In this document: positions 1 through 8,280 of the stretch, one piece after another
How positions within the stretch are numbered: position 1 is the first letter of the stretch
How the letters are laid out: every line of letters starts with the position of its first letter
From: a virus
Virus record (IMG/VR): IMGVR_UViG_3300027741_002957
Span: 1 to 53,953 of that record
Length of the DNA: 53,953 nucleotides
Strand: one strand, 5' to 3'
Notes under the pieces: model-generated
Seen by the model: the letters and a program-made list of their open reading frames with translations, nothing else
What the model was told of the DNA's origin: nothing
The model's database searches: none
Made by a program: the position numbers and the translations under genes

Positions 1-2
1 AA

Positions 3-185
3 CTAATAGACACAGCTCTAGAACAGGGATGGTCGGTGAGTTTTCCTGACTGGGCACAGGGCATCAAGGATGCTGCAGATTCTAGCAAACGATATGGTAG
101 GTTATATACTATAGCCAGTGTTATACAGGCTAGAACCAAAAGCACGTTGGAAATCAGCATGAAACGACAGATGATGAGGAGTTAA
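3..185 (+). CDS. C-terminal end of a possible DNA primase (partial)
   Basis: An open frame enters from the left edge and ends at TAA 183-185, giving the last 60 residues of a protein. The segment has a KDAAD-type stretch followed by RYGRLYTIASVI and a basic tail, which recalls the end of TOPRIM-type phage primases. It ends two bases before the replicative helicase start, and primase next to helicase is a familiar phage arrangement. The catalytic part lies outside the window, so the call rests on a short tail plus context. It could be another replication or recombination protein. Confidence 0.35.
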   Translation, partial: LIDTALEQGWSVSFPDWAQGIKDAADSSKRYGRLYTIASVIQARTKSTLEISMKRQMMRS

Positions 186-186
186 C

Positions 187-819
187 GTGGCCAAAACACC
201 TACAGAAACCAAAGAATACACTGAGGAAAAACAAAAACTACTCATTGACGTCCTTTTGAGCAGCGAAGAAATCTTTGCTCGCTGCCAAAATATCCTCAAT
301 GCCAAGTACTTCGTCAACAAATATCGCCCTGCCATGCGATTTATCATGCAGCATGCTGAAAAATATCGCATCTTACCAAAATTTGAACAGGTCAATGCTG
401 AAACTGGGCTAACATTTAACAAGATAGAAAACATAGCCCCACAGCATCAGGATGCTTTTCTAGACGAGATTGAAGAGTTCTGTAAAAACCGTGCACTGGC
501 TGATGCGGTGTTGAATGCTGTCGATCTCATAGAAAAAGGCAACTACGGCGAAGTTGAAAAATTAGTTAGAGAAGCCATACTGATTAGTCTGCAAAGTGAT
601 ATAGGCACTAACTATTTCGAAGATCCTAGATTAAGGCTGATGAAGATCAAAGACAACAACGGTCAGATCAGCACTGGCTGGCGAGACATTGACGACAAAC
701 TCTATGGTGGAGTAAATCGTGGTGAGATAACCATTTGGTGTGGCGGTAGTGGATGTGTAGTGGCAGATACCAAGATTCAGATCATTAAATTGTTAGATTT
801 GTCAGAGTCAGCAAGGTGA
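187..819 (+). CDS. Replicative DNA helicase (DnaB/gp41-like), N-terminal part fused to a short N-intein
   Basis: This is the N-terminal piece of a hexameric replicative helicase. It starts at GTG behind GAGGAG (176-181). Residues 1-189 cover the N-terminal domain and the lead-in to the ATPase domain, reaching GGSG (residues 186-189), the first half of the Walker A loop. At Cys190 an intein begins (CVVADTKI, block A) and runs only 21 residues to TGA. The rest of the Walker loop (SGKS) is in the next frame at 1325. The protein is therefore active only if trans-splicing joins it to the product of 851-2560. The joined exteins would total about 469 residues, close to T4 gp41 (about 475). A frameshifted intein is the alternative, but the second piece has its own ribosome binding site. 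Confidence 0.85.
   Translation: MAKTPTETKEYTEEKQKLLIDVLLSSEEIFARCQNILNAKYFVNKYRPAMRFIMQHAEKYRILPKFEQVNAETGLTFNKIENIAPQHQDAFLDEIEEFCKNRALADAVLNAVDLIEKGNYGEVEKLVREAILISLQSDIGTNYFEDPRLRLMKIKDNNGQISTGWRDIDDKLYGGVNRGEITIWCGGSGCVVADTKIQIIKLLDLSESAR
754..816 (+). other. Split intein 1, N-part (21 residues)
   Basis: The intein N-terminal nucleophile Cys is at 754-756, directly after the GGSG of the helicase P-loop. Only block A (CVVADTKIQI) and a few residues follow before the stop at 817-819. Blocks B, F and G are all in the following frame. An N-part this short matches the class called atypically split inteins, known from viral metagenomes. Confidence 0.8.
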
Positions 820-850
820 AGCAGATCTCAAGAAGAAAGGTTCAATATAG

Positions 851-1324
851 ATGATTTACAACGTAAAAAAATATGAATATGTCAATCAGTATTATACTGC
901 TGCTCAGATTGAATCATATTGCGCTGGTGACAACTCTAAATTAGATAAACTTTGGCATTCTGCACAACCAGTGGAAATCACAATAAAGGATTTTATTGAC
1001 CAATGGGAATACGGCAAATATTTGATTAACAGTCCCGACGGATACATACCCGTTGTTGATACTATTATTAAGCAGAAAATAAAGATGTATGAGATAACAA
1101 CAGAATTGGGCAAGTCGTTGACCTGCAGTTATGATCATTATCTACAGGGCCCGTCAGCGGAGTGGATATACGCTCAGAATCTCAGCATTGGAGACAAGAT
1201 ACTAACCAAAGACGGTATAGAACGCATAACCTGTGTGCAAGAATTACCCGGAGACACGACATATGACATTGAAGTAGGACACGAAAATCATAGGTACTAC
1301 ACCAATGGGCTATCTAGCCACAAT
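851..1324 (+). other. Split intein 1, C-part (158 residues)
   Basis: Recognisable Hint blocks are present: a B-like SLTCSYDHYL with the conserved His, GDKILT, an F-like block (YDIEVGHENHRYYTNG) and terminal LSSHN followed by the +1 Ser of SGKS. No homing endonuclease domain is seen. The 31-base spacer to the N-part holds only a ribosome binding site. Confidence 0.82.
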
Positions 1325-2560
1325 AGTGGCAAATCGCTGTTCTTGCAGAACATTAGCCTCAACCTGGTCAAACAGGGTATGAATGTAATCTACATCACAT
1401 TGGAGTTGAGTGAGGAACTTTGTAGCATGCGCATGGACAGTATGTTGAGCGAAGTTCAAACCAAAGAAATCTTTCGCAAGATAGATGAGGTAGAAATACG
1501 TGTAAAACAAGCAGGCAAGCGCAGTGGTTTGCTGCATGTCAAACAGTTACCCCAAGGCAGTACCTGCAATGATATCAAGGCCTATCTCAAGACCTATGAG
1601 ATTGAAACACAACGTAAACCAGATGTTCTAGTTGTAGACTATCTCGATCTATTGTTTCCCAACAACAAGAAAATTGACCCCAGCAACCTATTTGTCAAGG
1701 ACAAGTTTGTCACAGAAGAACTGCGCGGACTAATGGTAGAACGTCAAATGATTGGCATGACCGCCGCCCAGTTGAATCGCTGCCTTTCTACAGATACTGA
1801 GGTAGTTTCAAATGGAGTTAAAACAAAAATCTTAGAAGTTAACGTTGGCGATTGGCTAGATTCATCTGAAGGTCCAGTGCAAATTTTAGAAAAATTGCCT
1901 GTAATTAAACAACCAGTGTTCAAAATCACAACAAAAAGTGGTAAAACTGTGACATGTAGTGCAAAACATAAATTTCCCACCAAATCTGGATTAAAAAGTT
2001 TAGAATCTGGGCTAAAGATTGGCGATTCTTTGTCTGTAGTGATAAACATGTATCAACTTTTTAAAATAGATGACGAAATTACATCAATTGAATATATTGG
2101 AGTTGAAGATACAGTAGATATAAATGTATCTGGAAATAAATTATTTTATGCCAACGAAATTTTAACACACAATTCCTCAGTTCAAGAACAAGAACACGAT
2201 CACAGTCATATTTCGGGTGGTATTTCCAAGATCCAAACGGCGGATAATGTGATTTCTATCTTTGCCAGCGCTGCTATGAAAGAACGTGGTCAGTATCAGG
2301 TGCAGTTTCTCAAGACGCGCTCGTCTAGTGGTGTTGGTAGCAAGGTCAATCTTGGATTTGATCCAAATACCTTGCAGATATTCAACAGTGATGATGACAG
2401 TGCAGCAGTTGTAACCAGCAGTGCCACTGCAGATGTTTTTGCAGATCTCAGAAGGAAGAATTCATCCGCTGCTAAGAAGGCTGATGGCGACCAAAAGTCT
2501 ACAGATTCAACAAAAAGCATCAAAGATCTCAGCGCATTAACAGCACTGGTACGTCGTTAA
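851..2560 (+). CDS. C-intein plus C-terminal DnaB/gp41-like helicase, with an internal mini-intein
   Basis: The ATG is preceded by AAGAAAGG, so this piece is translated on its own, 31 bases after the N-piece and in a different frame. Residues 1-158 are the C-part of intein 1, ending in His-Asn. The helicase resumes at SGKS (residues 159-162), with Walker B-like VLVVDYLDLL near residue 258. A second, contiguous intein (residues 311-441) sits after AAQLNR. The helicase then continues with DHSHISGG and the rest of the RecA-fold core, ending in a Ser/Ala/Lys-rich tail. Two splicing events, one in trans and one in cis, are needed for a working enzyme. The stop overlaps the convergent gene's stop by 3 bases. 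Confidence 0.88.
   Translation: MIYNVKKYEYVNQYYTAAQIESYCAGDNSKLDKLWHSAQPVEITIKDFIDQWEYGKYLINSPDGYIPVVDTIIKQKIKMYEITTELGKSLTCSYDHYLQGPSAEWIYAQNLSIGDKILTKDGIERITCVQELPGDTTYDIEVGHENHRYYTNGLSSHNSGKSLFLQNISLNLVKQGMNVIYITLELSEELCSMRMDSMLSEVQTKEIFRKIDEVEIRVKQAGKRSGLLHVKQLPQGSTCNDIKAYLKTYEIETQRKPDVLVVDYLDLLFPNNKKIDPSNLFVKDKFVTEELRGLMVERQMIGMTAAQLNRCLSTDTEVVSNGVKTKILEVNVGDWLDSSEGPVQILEKLPVIKQPVFKITTKSGKTVTCSAKHKFPTKSGLKSLESGLKIGDSLSVVINMYQLFKIDDEITSIEYIGVEDTVDINVSGNKLFYANEILTHNSSVQEQEHDHSHISGGISKIQTADNVISIFASAAMKERGQYQVQFLKTRSSSGVGSKVNLGFDPNTLQIFNSDDDSAAVVTSSATADVFADLRRKNSSAAKKADGDQKSTDSTKSIKDLSALTALVRR
1781..2173 (+). other. Contiguous mini-intein in the helicase (131 residues)
   Basis: It begins CLSTDTEVV (Cys at 1781) after QLNR and ends LTHN before Ser-Ser at 2174. 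Block B is TCSAKHKFPT. There is no endonuclease domain. From memory, it resembles the split intein Gp41-8 closely over GDWL, GPVQ, PIIKQPVF-like and HKFPTK segments. Gp41-8 is split in two, whereas this copy is one piece. The DNA is visibly more AT-rich than the helicase around it. Confidence 0.85.
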
Positions 2561-3303
2561 TGCGCTGACTTGTACTGTAGCACATCTCCAACCAGCAGCA
2601 TCAGAGCCACTACTATGTGTGAAAATTCTCTGCTGCTGATGGCCTGCTCATCGCCCTCAACATGGTTTACCATGCTGGCAATACTTTTCAATGCTGATGC
2701 TTCTTGACCATTTTTGGCGGCTGTAAGTGCAGACACTACACCTGTCATAACATGTGAAATGCCGCCATTTTTTGTTCGATTATTCATACCCTTGATGATA
2801 TGGTAGACCAGTTTGGTTGCCTGAAGTTTAGACACTGGACTGGTATTACCGGCATCCTTGATTACTGTTGTTAGATCTTTAATGCTGGCAATTTTGGTTT
2901 TGGTATCATTAGCCTCGGTAATTTCTTCAGTTGATTCAGCTGCAGATACGGCCTTGATATTATTCAACAGGGATCCTTTATCGCCCGATGCCAACATATG
3001 ATCAAATGCCGTAGCCAGCGCCAGAGTTTGTTTACTGTCTAGTTGCGGTTTATCGCTTTGTAGTGCCGCTATAGCACTTTTGAAACTACCCTGAAGATCC
3101 TGCGGAATGTCAAGCCTTTGTATCAGTTCACCAACATTGAGATTACCTGCTATCTTCTGAAGTCCGGCTGGTTTAGTCAAAAGGTCATCAATAGATTGGC
3201 TGCTTTTGGAGGCTGACAAATCATCGGCTTCATCGACTGCAGACATATATTCAGATAGTGTATCTACCAGACGCCTAAAGTCTTCGGCAATATATTGTGA
3301 CAT
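2557..3303 (-). CDS. Hypothetical phage protein (248 residues)
   Basis: Family not recognised. The ATG at 3303 is chosen over an upstream TTG because GGAGAG lies at the right distance and an exact TATAAATA late motif sits 25 bases upstream on the same strand. The protein is mostly helical, rich in Ala, Ser, Asp and Lys, with no signal peptide. A hydrophobic stretch near the C-terminus (IVVALMLLVGDVL) is too short to call a membrane segment with confidence. Its stop overlaps that of the helicase gene head-on. The late promoter suggests a virion or assembly role, which is inference. Confidence 0.7.
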   Translation of the reverse strand: MSQYIAEDFRRLVDTLSEYMSAVDEADDLSASKSSQSIDDLLTKPAGLQKIAGNLNVGELIQRLDIPQDLQGSFKSAIAALQSDKPQLDSKQTLALATAFDHMLASGDKGSLLNNIKAVSAAESTEEITEANDTKTKIASIKDLTTVIKDAGNTSPVSKLQATKLVYHIIKGMNNRTKNGGISHVMTGVVSALTAAKNGQEASALKSIASMVNHVEGDEQAISSREFSHIVVALMLLVGDVLQYKSAH

Positions 3304-3328
3304 GATTTGACTCTCCAAGGTATCAGTC

Positions 3329-3336
3329 TATTTATA
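3329..3336 (-). promoter_or_regulatory. T4-type late promoter octamer
   Basis: Exact TATAAATA on the minus strand, 25 bases before the 3303 start. It lies back to back with the plus-strand copy at 3352. Confidence 0.7.
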
Positions 3337-3351
3337 TATTTGGCTAGCAGG

Positions 3352-3359
3352 TATAAATA
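3352..3359 (+). promoter_or_regulatory. T4-type late promoter octamer
   Basis: Exact TATAAATA, 25 bases before the GTG start at 3385. It would drive the rightward block beginning there. Confidence 0.7.
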
Positions 3360-3384
3360 TCGCTAGATCAAACAGGAATATATC

Positions 3385-3630
3385 GTGGATCATATTAAGA
3401 ATTTCATAGATGAACTCGACGCGATTGTTCCAGCAAAGAGCAAACATACCGTCATCGAAAGCAGAGCCACTCATCTCATTGCTAGTGCAGTTAATCTTGT
3501 GCGCTTAATCAGAGAAAGTTATCCGACTGAGCAGGCCGAAGATTTGGTCAAACGTTTGCATCGCAGCATCCTTAGTGAGGATGACAAAAAATTCACCCGC
3601 AAAATCAAAGAATTGAGGAAAGACAGATGA
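3385..3630 (+). CDS. Small hypothetical protein (81 residues)
   Basis: GTG start behind AGGAATAT and a late promoter motif. The protein is charged and helical, with no membrane segment; the C-terminal third is basic (KKFTRKIKELRKDR). Family not recognised. Its stop overlaps the next start by 4 bases (ATGA), so the two genes are probably translationally coupled and belong to one late operon running to 6277. Confidence 0.65.
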   Translation: MDHIKNFIDELDAIVPAKSKHTVIESRATHLIASAVNLVRLIRESYPTEQAEDLVKRLHRSILSEDDKKFTRKIKELRKDR

Positions 3631-4325
3631 ACTCGGAGATGAGACATTATCTTGACATCGTAGAAGATAAAAATTCAATAATACACGAAGGAATACTGGA
3701 CAGTATCAAGAAATGGGTATCAGGCCTTGGAGGCCCGGTAAAACAACGCGGCCAAGAATTGATCAACGATCTTGCAGCACAATTGAAAAGCAAATATGGT
3801 GCTGCTGTCCCAAAACAGACACAGCAGGCCAATCGTGATTGGATGTGGGGCAAACTTACTTATAAAAATCTCTATGACTTTTTAAAGAAAAACCAATTTG
3901 AGGATGCTGATATTGATACAGCATTGCGTAATTCTATAGTCAGCAACAACCTCAAACAGTTGTTTCGTACTCTACCAGCAGATGTTGAAAAACCAACACT
4001 GCCGCTGAAAGGCGCAACCATACGGAACAATACTAATTTTATCTCTGCGGCTGTTGACAGCCAGACTAAACAGTACCTATCAAAGGCCATAGCGCTGGCT
4101 GTTATAGATGGTCTTTCATATATTGATCAAGATAAAAAAAGCCAAGAGAAGCCAACAGCACCTTCGACACAACCGCCCGATACCACTGCAGAGCCAACTG
4201 CATCAAAACCTTCTGCTGGTACTGCACCAGCAACCTCTCCGGCCACTGCTGAAGATCCAGTGAAAATTAAAGCAGCAGTTGACAAACTGAAAACCTATCT
4301 AGCCAGTAAAGGAGCCGCAGCGTGA
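3627..4325 (+). CDS. Hypothetical protein with Pro/Thr/Ala-rich linker (232 residues)
   Basis: Starts in an ATGA overlap with the upstream gene. The N-terminal two thirds look globular and helical. Residues about 170-210 form a low-complexity Pro/Thr/Ala/Ser linker, followed by a short helical tail. No enzyme motif or signal peptide is seen. The next gene begins in its stop codon. Genes with such linkers in a late phage operon are often minor virion components, but nothing here proves that. Confidence 0.65.
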   Translation: MNSEMRHYLDIVEDKNSIIHEGILDSIKKWVSGLGGPVKQRGQELINDLAAQLKSKYGAAVPKQTQQANRDWMWGKLTYKNLYDFLKKNQFEDADIDTALRNSIVSNNLKQLFRTLPADVEKPTLPLKGATIRNNTNFISAAVDSQTKQYLSKAIALAVIDGLSYIDQDKKSQEKPTAPSTQPPDTTAEPTASKPSAGTAPATSPATAEDPVKIKAAVDKLKTYLASKGAAA

Positions 4326-6277
4326 TGAAACAGCATCAATGGGCTTATCAGCAATATGGTTGGACTGACTTGACACCTGCCAACCGTCTAGTTTTTGAAA
4401 ATATAGAACTGAATGTCATGCCTCTGCGCAGGAATCTTAAGATCCTAATGGAAGCAGAACTATCACAAAATCAAATTGAACAAATGTTCAAATATGCAGA
4501 GGACATCAGCAGGCAAAAAGGCTATAAGACTGGGTTTGGAAAGGCTGCAAGCCTACCAAAAGAAGCCATGTCAAAGGTCAATGGAGTCTTGGGAAAGTTT
4601 GGCACAGAATTACAAAATAGTGCACCAGTCAAGGCGTTTGATCAAAAATTTGATGAACTCAAAGACAAGATAAAGACCAAATTAGGATCATCCAAAAAAG
4701 GACAGGACTTTGTAATATTCATCGAGCAATTAGGCTCTGCAGCCAAAGCCAACCCAGTTTGGCAATCTGCCATAATAGGCCTTTTGGTAGCAGGATCCAG
4801 TCTGTTGTTGGGACCAGCAAGTATCCCTGTTGTGGGCTTTCTCTTAAAAGGCGCAGCCGAACTAATAAAGGGTGAAAAACTCAGTACTGCTATTGGCAAA
4901 GGTGTAAAAACTGCAGCATTTGGTTATCTGGCAGGGCATGTTATAGGATCAATTGTCAGTTGGGCACAGGGATTGCATGTGGTAGCCAATACTATTGCAC
5001 CTGATGTAGTCAAGGTTACTATAGATGCCAGCCAAAATCTACATGGAATAGCCAGCAAATTCCACTTGTCCGATGTTGTTATGACCGTAGCTGATAAGGC
5101 TAAATTAGATAAATTGATATTGGATTTTGGTGATCCGTCGCATATTGGCAGCGCATACAAAAACCTATTGAATTTTTCAAAACATCTAGCCAGCCCTGAA
5201 TATGTTTCCCAACTTGCACAGCAGGCTGGTACAGCAGCAGTAAATCAAGCATCACAGGCAGCCTTTGCTAACAGTGTACAAAACATAGGTGCTGTAATTC
5301 AAGCTGCCGCCGGCGGCGCAGCCAGCGCAGCAGGAGCAAAAGATCTAAAAGAAACTCGACAATTACCTCGTGCAGTAATGGAAGGTATGTGGGCCGACCT
5401 AACACTGAAGTTTGGCGCTGGTAAATTGAATAAAACATGGATCAAAGCCGGACGTCCCACGGACAGTGTTGATATTGCCGAAATGTTGGCCAACATGGGT
5501 ATGGACAACGACGATATTGGAGAACTTATGACCAAATCTGGACTGTCGCCTGATGACGTTTCTGCTACCTTGAAAGGGTTAGCCACATTAGGTGACGACG
5601 AAGGTCTTGAGGCTCCATTTGTCAGTGGTATTGAGGATCTCGATAATGAAGCTAAAAAGATACTCAAGACACAGGGTGAAAAAGCCTTTGACGACTTTTG
5701 GAAGGCAAAACTTCCAGAACTGGAGAAAAAGGTATCCCCTGCTACACCCCCTGCTACACCCCCTGCTACACCCCCTGCTACACCCCCTGCTACACCCCCT
5801 GACCCTGCCGCTGCCGCTGCCGCCTTCGCCACCGATCTGCGTAATGGCATTGCCGCTGCCATACCCCCTGCCAAAAAAACACGGACTGGTGGTAAACAAC
5901 CTGGACAAGTCAGCCAGACACAGAATGCTAAACAAAAGCGTGCCGCTAGAGCAGCTGCCAAAGCCAAACTTAGTGAAAGTATTGACAGGAAACTTGCAGC
6001 AATCAATGAAATACTTAGTATCATCAGAGAAAACAAACTCAGCAATCGCAGCAGGAAAATCAAAATAAAAGCACTGCTGGAATATGCATCAGGTGGCAGC
6101 ACGTCTGCAGGCAATATAGGCAGCATACCTGGTACAGGCGGCCCAATGATGCCTGTAATAAGACGCATGCCAGCCGGACAAAGTTTTTTTGGGCCAGCAG
6201 GCACGTTACCAGCAGAGCAAAACCAAAAAAGACGCAAGACCAAGGGGAAACGTAGTTCAAAATCAAATGTGACATAA
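4325..6277 (+). CDS. Large late protein with hydrophobic core and PATP repeats (650 residues)
   Basis: ATG 4325 overlaps the previous stop; a GTG at 4322 is an equal alternative. Residues about 150-215 are strongly hydrophobic (IIGLLVAGSSLLLGPASIPV, then AAFGYLAGHVIGSIVSW), giving two or three possible membrane or hydrophobic helices. Around residues 472-492 lies a PATP tetrapeptide repeated five times, then an Ala run, then a basic Lys/Arg-rich segment and a Gly-rich tail. The family is not recognised. Possible roles are an internal or membrane-interacting virion protein. A 339-residue open frame on the other strand is a shadow of the repeat-rich end. Confidence 0.65.
   Translation: MKQHQWAYQQYGWTDLTPANRLVFENIELNVMPLRRNLKILMEAELSQNQIEQMFKYAEDISRQKGYKTGFGKAASLPKEAMSKVNGVLGKFGTELQNSAPVKAFDQKFDELKDKIKTKLGSSKKGQDFVIFIEQLGSAAKANPVWQSAIIGLLVAGSSLLLGPASIPVVGFLLKGAAELIKGEKLSTAIGKGVKTAAFGYLAGHVIGSIVSWAQGLHVVANTIAPDVVKVTIDASQNLHGIASKFHLSDVVMTVADKAKLDKLILDFGDPSHIGSAYKNLLNFSKHLASPEYVSQLAQQAGTAAVNQASQAAFANSVQNIGAVIQAAAGGAASAAGAKDLKETRQLPRAVMEGMWADLTLKFGAGKLNKTWIKAGRPTDSVDIAEMLANMGMDNDDIGELMTKSGLSPDDVSATLKGLATLGDDEGLEAPFVSGIEDLDNEAKKILKTQGEKAFDDFWKAKLPELEKKVSPATPPATPPATPPATPPATPPDPAAAAAAFATDLRNGIAAAIPPAKKTRTGGKQPGQVSQTQNAKQKRAARAAAKAKLSESIDRKLAAINEILSIIRENKLSNRSRKIKIKALLEYASGGSTSAGNIGSIPGTGGPMMPVIRRMPAGQSFFGPAGTLPAEQNQKRRKTKGKRSSKSNVT
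5736..5801 (+). repeat. 12-bp tandem repeat inside the 4325-6277 gene
   Basis: About five copies of the unit CCTGCTACACCC encode (PATP)5. The unit keeps the reading frame, so copy number can change without breaking the gene. It probably makes a flexible linker. Confidence 0.85.
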
Positions 6278-6280
6278 ATA
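6273..6280 (+). promoter_or_regulatory. Late promoter-like octamer CATAAATA
   Basis: CATAAATA, 41 bases before the start of the structural gene at 6322. It overlaps the end of the previous gene. Confidence 0.6.
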
Positions 6281-6321
6281 TGTTTGCAAAACAAGATTTG
6301 CACTTTTAAGGAGAACAAATT

Positions 6322-7104
6322 ATGGCCTATAATTCAGGCACCAACAACCGTGTAAACGGTGGTGCTCTTGGTGGGAACTTCCTCACAGGTAGCATGGATT
6401 TTTTCACCGTTGCTACCCTGGTACCAGTGTTCCAGACCAACGTTGATACCCCCATCAACCTGCTCTACACCCAACAGGGCTACAGCACTTGGCAGACTGT
6501 TACAGTTGTTGACGGTACTGGCACGGCTCAGACCTACAGCACAGCATCAGCTTACCAGGATGCTTATACCAAGCAGTACAACTTGAACCTGCTGCAACAA
6601 TTGTTTGCACAAAATGTCAACCCAGTTGCCATCAGTGTTAACTATGCAACATCTTCAAATCCAAGTGCCATTAACCTAACTGCTACACAGTTGAACAGTG
6701 TCACTAACTACAGCTACAGCAACGACTTCGGCTCAGACTATGATGGGTCCATGACTGTTTATTACGTGAAGTTCATCACTGAGCGTACACAGTATTGGTA
6801 TGTAAACGGATCAACCCTCAACAGCCCCAACTGGGATACCAATTCAACTGGTTATCAGTTCCTTGATGCGCTGGATAATGCAACAACAGCTGGTGTGACT
6901 GTGTTTGATCTACAATCACCAGTGCTGAACGGTTCAACCACAGCAGGTACTGTTACATCACTTAGTAACCAGACTGTCAACGTCAACACCAACTACTTTG
7001 AAGTTGCCCCAGGTGCAACACTCAACACAGTTGCTTATGTTGCTACACTTGCCAATGCTGGTTCACCTAACGTACCAAACCAGAACGCTCTTCCAACTCC
7101 ATAA
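6322..7104 (+). CDS. Probable abundant structural protein (260 residues)
   Basis: The gene has a strong ribosome binding site (AAGGAG, 6309-6314), its own late promoter motif and a strong hairpin right after the stop, so it is likely a single highly expressed unit. The protein is rich in Asn, Thr, Ser, Tyr and Gly with very few charged residues, typical of beta-rich virion proteins such as decoration, vertex or fibre proteins. Codons in AAC, TAC and ACC are favoured more than in neighbours, also fitting high expression. No named family is recognised. Confidence 0.7.
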   Translation: MAYNSGTNNRVNGGALGGNFLTGSMDFFTVATLVPVFQTNVDTPINLLYTQQGYSTWQTVTVVDGTGTAQTYSTASAYQDAYTKQYNLNLLQQLFAQNVNPVAISVNYATSSNPSAINLTATQLNSVTNYSYSNDFGSDYDGSMTVYYVKFITERTQYWYVNGSTLNSPNWDTNSTGYQFLDALDNATTAGVTVFDLQSPVLNGSTTAGTVTSLSNQTVNVNTNYFEVAPGATLNTVAYVATLANAGSPNVPNQNALPTP

Positions 7105-7125
7105 TTGCTGTTGGACAAGTGAATA

Positions 7126-7159
7126 ATCATGAAAGGCGCAGCGATGCGCCTTTCATGAT
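7126..7159 (+). terminator. Strong hairpin after the structural gene
   Basis: A perfect 15-bp stem (ATCATGAAAGGCGCA and its complement) closes a GCGA tetraloop of the GNRA type. It begins 21 bases after the stop. No T-run follows, so it may act as an RNA 3'-end stabiliser or a terminator that does not need U residues. Confidence 0.65.
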
Positions 7160-7167
7160 GATCAACG

Positions 7168-7175
7168 CATAAATA
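7168..7175 (+). promoter_or_regulatory. Late promoter-like octamer CATAAATA
   Basis: CATAAATA just after the hairpin. It lies too close to the 7183 start for a normal leader there but suits the genes from 7338/7395 onward. Confidence 0.5.
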
Positions 7176-7182
7176 TTCTGCA

Positions 7183-7341
7183 ATGTTATTAGATCACATG
7201 TTCAGACCATCAGGTCCACTACAAATTGTCATTGTCCGCAAGGATGGTCGACTCTTTCACGACACACGTCCCCTTCCCCAGACCACCGACAATGATCTGT
7301 CGGATAAACCGTTGTTTCCGATCAGCAAAGACAGGTCATGA
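7183..7341 (+). CDS. Small hypothetical protein (52 residues)
   Basis: An open frame with protein-like composition, including GPLQIVIVRKDGRLFHDTRP, which reads like a beta-hairpin core. Its stop overlaps the ATG at 7338 as ATGA. No clear ribosome binding site precedes 7183; an in-frame ATG at 7198 is possible. The family is not recognised. Since the late motif is only 7 bases upstream of 7183, the downstream start or a leaderless message is more likely if the gene is real. Confidence 0.4.
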   Translation: MLLDHMFRPSGPLQIVIVRKDGRLFHDTRPLPQTTDNDLSDKPLFPISKDRS

Positions 7342-7394
7342 AAACTTCACACGACTACCTTAGATCTTTATCAGAATTTTCAAAGGAGGACAAT

Positions 7395-8036
7395 ATGAAA
7401 CCCATGCACATTGTAGCAGAGCAGACCAATGAAGAATTAGTATTGTGGAATACCGAGGATGACCGTTGGAGCCGTCGTGCTAAACATCCCCTACGTGTGA
7501 ATGAAGTTCCTCGTGAAAGTACGATAATCTGGGAACAGGGTGATATGGCGTTGTACAAGTCACATCCAGTTGAAGTGACCGTGCCAAGTGGACCAAATGG
7601 TACCATAGGCATTATCTACGAAGGGCAAACCAAGATGGTACTAAAATCACGTCTTACCAAGATCGACGAGTCTGTATTTGGCAATATGCAGGCGATATTG
7701 CCCATTAACCGCATGATGCAGTTGGCCGGTATCAGCACCCCGCAGATCATGACGCCAACTGATCAGATTGCTGATGGAGACTCAGCTGTACAATTGACAG
7801 AAGACACGGGGACATTGTTTGATCAACTGTACAAAACCAATTTTGCTGGGCAATACAGGAACAATCCCACCGCAGCACAGGTAGCAACTATTGGTCAGAT
7901 TATGATAGGACTCCAAGGGCAGATGCAGGAAATACAAGACAAATTGCCTCCAGATCTTGCAACAAAATTACAGGCCGCAGTTGGCATCGGTGCAGCATTG
8001 ATCAATGCAGCAAAGGCCATGACACAAGACAAGTGA
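7395..8036 (+). CDS. Hypothetical phage protein (213 residues)
   Basis: The start at 7395 is chosen because a perfect AAGGAGG (7382-7388) precedes it. The frame is open back to ATG 7338, which overlaps the small gene upstream, so a 232-residue form is possible. The N-terminal half is charged and beta-like, with a segment GTIGIIYEGQTKMVLKSRL that could be a small SH3-like barrel. The C-terminal half is helical and Ala-rich. No enzyme motif seen. Confidence 0.6.
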   Translation: MKPMHIVAEQTNEELVLWNTEDDRWSRRAKHPLRVNEVPRESTIIWEQGDMALYKSHPVEVTVPSGPNGTIGIIYEGQTKMVLKSRLTKIDESVFGNMQAILPINRMMQLAGISTPQIMTPTDQIADGDSAVQLTEDTGTLFDQLYKTNFAGQYRNNPTAAQVATIGQIMIGLQGQMQEIQDKLPPDLATKLQAAVGIGAALINAAKAMTQDK

Positions 8037-8048
8037 TCGGGGACACAC

Positions 8049-8279
8049 ATGAAATTCATTGAGGTCAGCGGCGGGTGGCTTCAACCAGTCAGCAACGATG
8101 AAAATATCATAGTCGAGCGTGTCAGAGGACATGATGGACCTCTGCCAAAGGCTGTGCTGGATGAACATGAACAAGAACTGGCAAGGAATTTAGTTTACAG
8201 AGGAATATTGACCAGGTTTGTTTATGAAGGTAATTTATGTTTTGCTGTAAATGATCTAGAGGACCTATGGGAGAACTAG
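8049..8279 (+). CDS. Small hypothetical protein (76 residues)
   Basis: It has an ATG start and follows the preceding gene by 12 bases; the next gene starts one base after its stop, so the block is probably an operon. The sequence (VSNDENIIVERVRGHDG and later VYRGILTRFVYEGNLCFAV) looks like a compact alpha/beta protein. Family not recognised. Confidence 0.6.
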   Translation: MKFIEVSGGWLQPVSNDENIIVERVRGHDGPLPKAVLDEHEQELARNLVYRGILTRFVYEGNLCFAVNDLEDLWEN

Positions 8280-8280
8280 A

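Noticed and set aside
799-851. The first helicase break as a simple sequencing frameshift
   Set aside because: The second frame has its own ribosome binding site and ATG, and the other two split inteins in the window have the same design. It cannot be fully excluded without reads.
5299-6318. A 339-residue minus-strand open frame opposite the 4325-6277 gene
   Set aside because: It is a low-complexity mirror of the PATP and Ala-rich plus-strand coding region, has no ribosome binding site or promoter, and overlaps a well-supported operon gene.
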